Assembly (NCBI RefSeq): GCF_009846885.1
Contig: NZ_WUWM01000002.1
Coordinates: 62,001-126,000 of the forward strand
Length of the DNA: 64,000 bases
Direction: 5' to 3'
Source: Paenibacillus puerhi
GTDB lineage: Bacteria > Bacillota > Bacilli > Paenibacillales > NBRC-103111
Shown: positions 58,597-64,000 of the stretch, piece after piece
Position numbering within the stretch: position 1 is the stretch's first letter
Layout: the number at the start of each line of letters is the position of its first letter
Translations under genes and position numbers: made by a program
The notes under the pieces: generated by a model
The model's input: the letters and a program-made list of their open reading frames with translations, nothing else
Told to the model about the DNA's origin: nothing
The model's database searches: none

Positions 58597-61206
58597 TTAA
58601 AATTTACCGTAGAAGGCATTGCGGTACACATCGGCTAATTCCTTGACGAGCGGCAGACGCGGATTCGCCGTCGTGCACTGATCTTCAAAGGCGCGGTCCG
58701 CCAGATAGTCGACCTTCGCTTCGAAATCAGCCGCATCGAATCCAAGGTCCTTGAAGCTTTCCGGAATGCCCAGCGCCTTGTTCAGCTTGCGGATGGCGTC
58801 GATCAGGCTGTTGACGCCTTCTTCCGTCGTGCGCGCTGGCAGCCCCAGCATTCTCGCTATTTCAGCATACCGCACATCCGCGATAAAGTGGTCATATTTC
58901 GGGAAAGATGCGAATTTCGTCGGCTTCTGTGCATTGTAGCGAATGACGTGCGGCATCAGAATCGCGTTGGTGCGGCCGTGCGCCGTATGGTACTGCCCGC
59001 CCCATTTATGCGCCAGACTGTGGTTGATGCCGAGGAAGGCGTTGGCGAAAGCCATCCCTGCGATGGTCGAAGCATTGTGCATCTTCTCCCTCGCCAGCGG
59101 GTCGCCGGTGTGATACGACGCCTCCAGATACTGGAACACCAGCTGGATCGCCTTCATCGCCAGCCCGTCGGTGTAGTCGTTCGCCATAACCGATACATAC
59201 GCTTCGATCGCATGCGTCAAGACGTCCATACCCGTATCGGCAACGGCTGTCTTCGGCAGCGTGTAGACGTATTCCGGATCGATGATCGCCACATCCGGAG
59301 TCAGCTCGTAGTCGGCCAGCGGATACTTGGTATTACCCTTATTTTTATCCGTGATCACAGCAAAGCTGGTTACCTCCGAGCCTGTGCCCGATGTCGTCGG
59401 GATGGCGACGAATTTGGCTTTCTGCCCGAGTCGCGGATATTTGTAGACGCGCTTGCGGATATCCAGGAACTTTTGCTTCAGCGATTGGAAATCCGTGTCC
59501 GGATATTCATAGAACAGCCACATCGCCTTCGCCGCATCCATCGGCGAGCCGCCGCCCAGCGCAATGATGCAATCCGGCTGGAACGATCTCATCTGTGCGG
59601 TGCCGCGGTCTACCGTATCGACGGAAGGATCGGGCTCCACGTCGCTGAACACCTCGATGTGAACAGGCAGCCGGCGCTTGCGGAGGTAATACTCGACCCG
59701 CTCGACATAGCCGAGCTTGACCATCATCGGGTCGGTTACGATCATGACGCGCGTAATATCCGGCATTTTCTCCAGGTACTGCGTCGCGCCCTTCTCGAAG
59801 TAAACCTTAGGCGGCATTTTGAACCATTGCATATTCACCGTTCTTTCGGCTACTCGCTTGATGTTCAGCAGGTTGACCGCCGTGACGTTAGCCGTCGTGG
59901 AGTTATGGCCGTACGAGCCGCAGCCCAGCGTCAGGGAAGGCAGGTTGGTGTTATAAATATCGCCGATCGCGCCGTGTGTGGAAGGCGAGTTCACGATGAC
60001 GCGGCCTGTTTGCAGCCGGGCGGCGAACGCCTGAACGACCTCGTCGTTCTTCGAATGAACGACGGAGGAGTGACCCATCCCGCCGAAGGCCACGACCTCG
60101 GCCGCGCGGTTGATGCCCTGCTCGGCGTTCTTGACCTTGTAGCAGGCCAGGACCGGGCTCAGCTTCTCCGCGGACAACGGATAAGCTTCTCCGACACCCT
60201 GCAGCTCGGCGACCAGAATCTTCGTCTGCTCCGGCACGTTCAGCCCCGCCATCTTGGCGATGGCCGCTGCCGGCTGACCGACGATGACCGCGTTGACCGC
60301 ACATTTCTCCGGATTGATCACGAGCTTGGAAACCGCTTCGGTCTCTTCCTTGTTCAGGAAATAGCAGCCGAATTCCGTCATCAGCTTCTTGGCCTGCTCA
60401 TAGATCGGCTCCTCCAGAATGACGGCTTGCTCGGATGCGCAGATCATGCCGTTGTCGAACGTCTTGGACAAGATCAGATCGGTTACAGCCTGCTTCAGAT
60501 CGGCCGTTTTCTCGATAAAGCAAGGCACGTTGCCGGGACCTACGCCAAGCGCCGGCTTGCCGGTGCTGTAGGCGGACTTGACCATCGAAGAGCCGCCTGT
60601 CGCCAGGACGAGCGCCACATCGGTATGGTTCATCAACAGCTGCGTAGCTTCAACAGACGGATGCTCGATCCACTGGATGCAGGCGGCCGGAGCTCCTGCC
60701 AGCACAGCGGCATCGCGGAGCGTCCGGGCAGCGGCTACGCTGGACTTCTGCGCCGACGGATGGAAGGCGAAGATAATCGGATTGCGCGTCTTGGCCGCGA
60801 TCAGCGATTTGAACATCGTCGTGGACGTTGGGTTGGTAACGGGCGTTACCCCGGCGATCACGCCGACAGGCTCTGCGACCAGCCGGTAATTTTCATACCG
60901 GTTTTCTTCGATCGTACCGACCGTCTTCGCGGATTTGATGCTGTGATAGATGTACTCGGTGGCGAAGATGTTTTTGGTGATCTTGTCTTCATACACGCCG
61001 CGTCCGGTTTCTTCGTAAGCCAGCTTTGCCAGCTCCATGTGACGATCCAGACCTGCCAGCGCCATCTGCTGGACAATATGGTCGACTTGCTCCTGATCGA
61101 GCTGCAGATACGCTTGCTGGGCCTGCAGCGCCTGGGACACCAAACGGTTGACTTCATCTTGTGCCGACACCTGTTGTACTTGTACTTTCGTCTCTCTCAC
61201 AGCCAT
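58597..61206 (-). CDS. adhE: Bifunctional acetaldehyde-CoA/alcohol dehydrogenase
   Basis: An 869-aa fusion. Residues ~1-440 are the CoA-acylating aldehyde dehydrogenase (GVTPVTNPTSTTMFKSL, catalytic Cys in NGMICASEQAVI). Residues ~450-869 are the iron alcohol dehydrogenase (GGGSPMDAAKAMW, HAIEAYVSVM, GINHSLAHKWGG with metal His). It turns acetyl-CoA to ethanol and reoxidises NADH during fermentation. AGGAGGAG precedes the ATG at 61206. First large gene of the adhE-pflBA operon. Confidence 0.96.
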   Translation of the reverse strand: MAVRETKVQVQQVSAQDEVNRLVSQALQAQQAYLQLDQEQVDHIVQQMALAGLDRHMELAKLAYEETGRGVYEDKITKNIFATEYIYHSIKSAKTVGTIEENRYENYRLVAEPVGVIAGVTPVTNPTSTTMFKSLIAAKTRNPIIFAFHPSAQKSSVAAARTLRDAAVLAGAPAACIQWIEHPSVEATQLLMNHTDVALVLATGGSSMVKSAYSTGKPALGVGPGNVPCFIEKTADLKQAVTDLILSKTFDNGMICASEQAVILEEPIYEQAKKLMTEFGCYFLNKEETEAVSKLVINPEKCAVNAVIVGQPAAAIAKMAGLNVPEQTKILVAELQGVGEAYPLSAEKLSPVLACYKVKNAEQGINRAAEVVAFGGMGHSSVVHSKNDEVVQAFAARLQTGRVIVNSPSTHGAIGDIYNTNLPSLTLGCGSYGHNSTTANVTAVNLLNIKRVAERTVNMQWFKMPPKVYFEKGATQYLEKMPDITRVMIVTDPMMVKLGYVERVEYYLRKRRLPVHIEVFSDVEPDPSVDTVDRGTAQMRSFQPDCIIALGGGSPMDAAKAMWLFYEYPDTDFQSLKQKFLDIRKRVYKYPRLGQKAKFVAIPTTSGTGSEVTSFAVITDKNKGNTKYPLADYELTPDVAIIDPEYVYTLPKTAVADTGMDVLTHAIEAYVSVMANDYTDGLAMKAIQLVFQYLEASYHTGDPLAREKMHNASTIAGMAFANAFLGINHSLAHKWGGQYHTAHGRTNAILMPHVIRYNAQKPTKFASFPKYDHFIADVRYAEIARMLGLPARTTEEGVNSLIDAIRKLNKALGIPESFKDLGFDAADFEAKVDYLADRAFEDQCTTANPRLPLVKELADVYRNAFYGKF

Positions 61207-61356
61207 GGTTAATCTCCTCCTGATATGGACGGTTAATATGGAGCTCTATGCGAATCGGTAACGCTGCGGGCAATCTGTGCAGGCTATCCTGGAAAGCTTG
61301 ATCGCTACTGGCTGTAGGAACCCGCCGCCCTTATAGGGTCAGGCTCCCGGATTACC

Positions 61357-61485
61357 CTACTCGGAGCGCTGCTCCTCCGTCGCCGGAGAGACTCGGCAAT
61401 CCTCGCAGATCCATTCGCTGCCGGTTTCCCCATAGCCCTGGACCTTGCCGCAGGAGTTGCAGTCGATCGCCTTTCTCTGTGTCAT
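61357..61485 (-). CDS. 42-aa zinc-ribbon-like small protein
   Basis: The frame from ATG 61485 to TAG 61357 encodes a protein with two CxxC knuckles, CNSCGK near residue 9 and CEDCRV near 30, the shape of a small zinc ribbon or rubredoxin-like site. AAGGAGG lies eight bases before the ATG. It is placed between the hemerythrin gene and adhE, all on one strand, so it may belong to the same oxygen-controlled transcript. Not recognised beyond the motif. Confidence 0.75.
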   Translation of the reverse strand: MTQRKAIDCNSCGKVQGYGETGSEWICEDCRVSPATEEQRSE

Positions 61486-61533
61486 GGGATTCGCCTCCTT
61501 GTCAGGTTTTTCATTGTGGCTCGATGCTGTCAT

Positions 61534-62070
61534 CTATGAGAACAAGCTGTCGATATCCGTAAGGATTTGCTCCGCCATCGGATAGACAACCTCTTCTTCC
61601 AGGTTCAAATGCTCGGTTAAGATCAGGCAAGCCTGTATCAGATGGGAGGCTGCCGTTTTCACGTGAATTTTTTCACCTTTTTGTGCAGGCCCATCCAACG
61701 CTTCGTAGAAAGACTGTACGAACAAATGCGCCAGCTCGTGATCCTTCTCCATCACCCAAATCGAAGGCATGATCGACGGTCCTTGCACTTTGTTGAAATA
61801 TCGGGTCAGCATCGGGAACAATTCTTGCTCTTCCCAGCTCGCGTGACGATCCAGAGACTCCATCAGTACGCTTATGGACCCGCGAAGCTCCTTCAGCTTC
61901 TCGGCAGCTTCTGAGGTCGATCTTAGTTTGCTTACTCCTTCGCCTTCGCGGCAAATTTCCTTAAGGCGCAAGCGCAAATCATCATGTTCTTCCTTCAGGC
62001 GATCGATAGCTTCCATGAACTGGGTCGGTCGAGCGCTTTGCTCGAATATTTCAACTGCCGGTGTGTGCAT
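61534..62070 (-). CDS. Hemerythrin domain protein
   Basis: A 178-aa helical protein with the hemerythrin ligands in order: KEEHDDLRLR near residue 28, RHASWEEQELFP near 76-83, EKDHELAHLF near 110, EHLNLEEEVVYP near 157. This supports a di-iron site that binds O2 or NO, as in YtfE/RIC-type or oxygen-sensing proteins. An Fnr-type site lies at the right place upstream, so it is probably induced without oxygen. AAGGAGG before the ATG at 62070. Confidence 0.9.
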   Translation of the reverse strand: MHTPAVEIFEQSARPTQFMEAIDRLKEEHDDLRLRLKEICREGEGVSKLRSTSEAAEKLKELRGSISVLMESLDRHASWEEQELFPMLTRYFNKVQGPSIMPSIWVMEKDHELAHLFVQSFYEALDGPAQKGEKIHVKTAASHLIQACLILTEHLNLEEEVVYPMAEQILTDIDSLFS

Positions 62071-62102
62071 GCCGGAATCCTCCTTGATTTGGAATTATCT
62101 TT

Positions 62103-62145
62103 ATTGTAATCTCCTGTGCCGAAATTCACTGTGAAAAATGTCACT
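62103..62145 (-). promoter_or_regulatory. Fnr-type activated promoter of the hemerythrin gene
   Basis: TGTGA-N6-TCACT at 62130-62145 is an Fnr/Crp-type dyad. On the minus strand a TACAAT -10 (plus 62103-62108) lies 21 bases downstream. This puts the dyad centre near -41.5, the class II activation position. No good -35 is present, as expected for an activated promoter. Confidence 0.72.
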
Positions 62146-62181
62146 CGCCGCAAATTCGACATATCCGGCTCGAAGCATGCC

Positions 62182-62214
62182 AAAAACCGCCCTTTTTGCG
62201 AAACCAGGGCGGTT
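62182..62214 (-). terminator. Terminator of the SASP gene
   Basis: Minus-strand AACCGCCC (62207-62214) pairs with GGGCGGTT (62185-62192), followed by a T-run. Confidence 0.82.
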
Positions 62215-62241
62215 GACGTGCCGGCTATGCGATTGTCGTAT

Positions 62242-62523
62242 TCATGATTTGCGCGCAAGCTGCTCCTGGGCAAGCCTAATCATCTCGCGCACCATCGTGC
62301 CGCCGATCTGCCCGCCGATTTTCCCTGCCTGCTCGGTGGACAAAGCTCCGTTCCCGGACGGCTTAAGCGGGATGCCAAGCGAGCTGGCAACCTCGTATTT
62401 GACCCGTTCCGGCTGCGCGGAACTCGCGGTATAGCCCGCACGGTGCATCACTTCCGCCTTGAAGGCATCAAGCGCCTGTCCCGACCCTGGGACTACGGGT
62501 TGTCGGTTTCTTCTTCTGGCCAT
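62242..62523 (-). CDS. Alpha/beta-type small acid-soluble spore protein
   Basis: A 93-aa DNA-binding spore protein: ALDAFKAEVMHRAGY, KYEVASSLGIPL with the GPR cleavage context, and the second conserved block GKIGGQIGGTMVREMIR. It coats and protects spore DNA, and shows that the host forms endospores. The N-terminus is longer and more basic (RRRNRQPVVPG) than in minor forms. Monocistronic, with terminator. Confidence 0.94.
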   Translation of the reverse strand: MARRRNRQPVVPGSGQALDAFKAEVMHRAGYTASSAQPERVKYEVASSLGIPLKPSGNGALSTEQAGKIGGQIGGTMVREMIRLAQEQLARKS

Positions 62524-62688
62524 CGCGAACGCTCCTTATATCAGTAATGGGTAGACCCGGAATCTCTGCTCCGGCGGTTAGCGGAAGCCGATACCAGTTG
62601 CTTGGCCCCGCTTTTTCGTGATAAAGTTACTTAACGGGAACATTTGTTCGTTTCTCGCTATTCTTGCTATATTCGGAGGGGTGTCTGT

Positions 62689-63639
62689 ATGAAAACTACT
62701 TACGAGCCGATTCACGCCAAGCAGGTGCTTAACGCGGTAAAAAGTCCTTCCATGCCCTTCGACTGGTCGATCAATCCTTACCGCGGCTGCCAGCATGGTT
62801 GTAGCTTCTGTTATGCGCGGTCAACTCATACATTCCTGGGGCTTGCGACCGACGATACGTTCCAGCACCGTATCCTGGTCAAGCATAATGCAGCCGAAGC
62901 CCTGGAGGCCCAGCTTCAGCGCATGCTGAAGTCAAGGAACGGACGCGAGAGGATCGGCAAGGTGGCGCTGGGAACGGCCACCGACCCTTATCAGCAAGCG
63001 GAGGCCAAGGAGCGAATTACCCGGCAATGCCTGGAGGTACTCGTTGCTTACGGGATACCGGCCAGCATCACGACCCGCTCGCCGCTCATCCTGCAGGATG
63101 CGGACCTGCTCGCGCGTCTGCCCGACTGCACCGTCCATGTGAGCTTGAATACGCTCGACAGATCCATCTGGCGCAGCTTTGAGCCGATGTCTCCCGCTCC
63201 CTCCGAACGACTGCGAACCGTAGCCGGGCTGCGGGAGAGGGGGATCGAAGCCGGCGTATTCATCGCGCCGATCCTTCCCTTTCTTACTGACGGGCCTGAT
63301 CAGCTCGAGCCTTTGGTGCAGGCGGTTGCGGAAGCGGGCGCCGCTTTCGTCATGGGGTCTGTCCTGCGCCTGAATACAGCTCCCGTCAAGTCCTGGTTCT
63401 TCGCCGCTCTGAACCAGCACTACCCTTCGCTGGCTCGGCGTTACGCCCGGTTGTACGCGGACTCCCCTTCGGCCCCCAAGCCCTTCCGCGCTGAAGTCGC
63501 GGGGAGGCTCGATGACTTGCTTCGATCTCACGGCCTGCCGTCTTATCATCCGCTTGCTAGCCCTGGCAACGGAGATGCCCCGCCGTCCGACGCCAAAAAC
63601 ACCGAACAGCGTCCGGTGCAGTTGGCTTTCGATCTATAA
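62689..63639 (+). CDS. Radical SAM protein of the SPL/Rv2578c family
   Basis: A 316-aa radical SAM protein. NPYRGCQHGCSFCYAR near residue 30 gives CxxxCxxC; GTATDPYQQAE and TTRSPLILQD follow. The family resembles spore photoproduct lyase but lacks its C-terminal repair Cys region; function is not established. ATG at 62689 behind GGAGGGG. Convergent with the TVP38 gene. Confidence 0.87.
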   Translation: MKTTYEPIHAKQVLNAVKSPSMPFDWSINPYRGCQHGCSFCYARSTHTFLGLATDDTFQHRILVKHNAAEALEAQLQRMLKSRNGRERIGKVALGTATDPYQQAEAKERITRQCLEVLVAYGIPASITTRSPLILQDADLLARLPDCTVHVSLNTLDRSIWRSFEPMSPAPSERLRTVAGLRERGIEAGVFIAPILPFLTDGPDQLEPLVQAVAEAGAAFVMGSVLRLNTAPVKSWFFAALNQHYPSLARRYARLYADSPSAPKPFRAEVAGRLDDLLRSHGLPSYHPLASPGNGDAPPSDAKNTEQRPVQLAFDL

Positions 63640-63656
63640 ACGATGAGTGCCCCGAG

Positions 63657-64000
63657 TCAGACCTCGTCGCAGCTCGCGCCAGGCGTTGGCGGGCTGGCTG
63701 CTCCTGTTGGGCCCGCCGGTCTTGCCTGTCCCCGCAGAGCAAGCTTGTAGCCCGCATACACAACAGCGAGAAATACGGCATAGACCGCCAGCGCAGCGGC
63801 CGTCATGATCGGGTCTGTTAGAAACGTATCGCCTACGAGAGCGAACACGAGCATAACAGGCACTTTGCCTAACACCGTCGCCGCGGCGAACACCGCCACC
63901 GAAATACGGCTTAGGCCTGAATAGATATTGATGGCCGGAGAGGGCAGGATCGGGATCAGCCGCGCGGCCAGCACACTCAGGAACGGACGCTTTTCGTACA
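63657..64000 (-). CDS. TVP38/TMEM64 family membrane protein, partial at window edge
   Basis: C-terminal part of a membrane protein; the frame is open to the window end, so the start is outside. The visible part has RPFLSVLAARLIPILPSPAINIYSGLSRI, the SNARE-associated/VTT signature, and two further helices, then a Gly/Pro/Ala-rich tail. Family members are inner-membrane proteins of lipid or quaternary-amine related function. Confidence 0.85.
   Translation of the reverse strand, partial: YEKRPFLSVLAARLIPILPSPAINIYSGLSRISVAVFAAATVLGKVPVMLVFALVGDTFLTDPIMTAAALAVYAVFLAVVYAGYKLALRGQARPAGPTGAASPPTPGASCDEV

Noticed and set aside
58888-61212. A 774-codon open frame antisense to adhE
   Set aside because: It mirrors the adhE coding frame, is Arg/His-rich with no known domain, and adhE is certain on the other strand. 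High GC codon bias creates such shadows.
61213-61356. GC-rich, foldable leader upstream of adhE considered as a riboswitch
   Set aside because: I compared it in memory with guanidine, THF, ZTP, glycine and c-di-GMP aptamers and found no ordered motif match. It also lies directly after the small zinc-ribbon gene.
1-64000. Search for CRISPR arrays, tRNA and rRNA genes, T-boxes and intact insertion sequences
   Set aside because: No regular spaced repeats, tRNA cloverleaf motifs, rRNA stretches, T-box sequences or complete transposase genes were seen.

Overview
The window reads as a chromosomal segment of a spore-forming, facultatively anaerobic Firmicute of the Paenibacillus type. The flanks are moderately GC-rich, and GTG and TTG starts with strong GGAGG-type ribosome sites are common. 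Lineage-typical genes include an alpha/beta SASP, an Mrp antiporter operon, a DUF1450/HesB pair, an LCP protein, the pyruvate formate-lyase system and many glycosidases. No rRNA, tRNA or CRISPR array was seen.

Layout. 1-9.2 kb: housekeeping genes (O-methyltransferase, RlmL-like rRNA methylase, AI-2E transporter, LysM peptidase, glutamate racemase, polysaccharide deacetylase, BdbC), plus a GEMM-I cyclic-di-GMP riboswitch in front of an unknown 99-aa gene. 9.3-12.6 kb: a coupled GH15 glucoamylase/glucose dehydrogenase pair. 13.2-23.7 kb: the most unusual region. It holds two paralogous XRE-LytTR regulators, seven ~215-aa polytopic membrane proteins resembling the sensor half of AgrC without a kinase, a CPBP protease, AgrB, a 40-aa AgrD-like peptide, and a LytTR-GGDEF-EAL protein. 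Much of it is visibly AT-rich. Two of the membrane genes form a pair that has been duplicated in tandem. Three promoters in the region share the same 10-bp box at identical spacing from the -10.

23.7-30.9 kb: accessory genes and decay. There is a MerR regulator with an esterase-like gene lacking the usual catalytic His, two secreted or phage-like proteins, a SigO/YvrJ/RsoA-like split sigma locus whose last gene is frameshifted, and small pseudogene remnants. 31-47.4 kb: sugar enzymes (GH43, GH130, KDPG aldolase, ROK kinase), deformylase, thiamine genes (thiD, tenI, thiO) and small conserved unknowns. 47.5-53.6 kb: a complete mrpA(B)CDEFG operon with a terminator-like hairpin in its leader. 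53.7-64 kb: a GlcP-like transporter, adhE-pflB-pflA, a small zinc-ribbon protein and a hemerythrin gene with a correctly placed Fnr-type site, then a SASP, a radical SAM protein and a partial TVP38 protein.

How it may fit together (inference). AgrB, helped by the CPBP protease, would process AgrD. The kinase-less AgrC-like proteins could detect the peptide and pass the signal to LytTR-domain partners, either the XRE-LytTR regulators or the LytTR-GGDEF-EAL enzyme. This would join peptide quorum sensing to cyclic-di-GMP, which the riboswitch near 2.5 kb reads.
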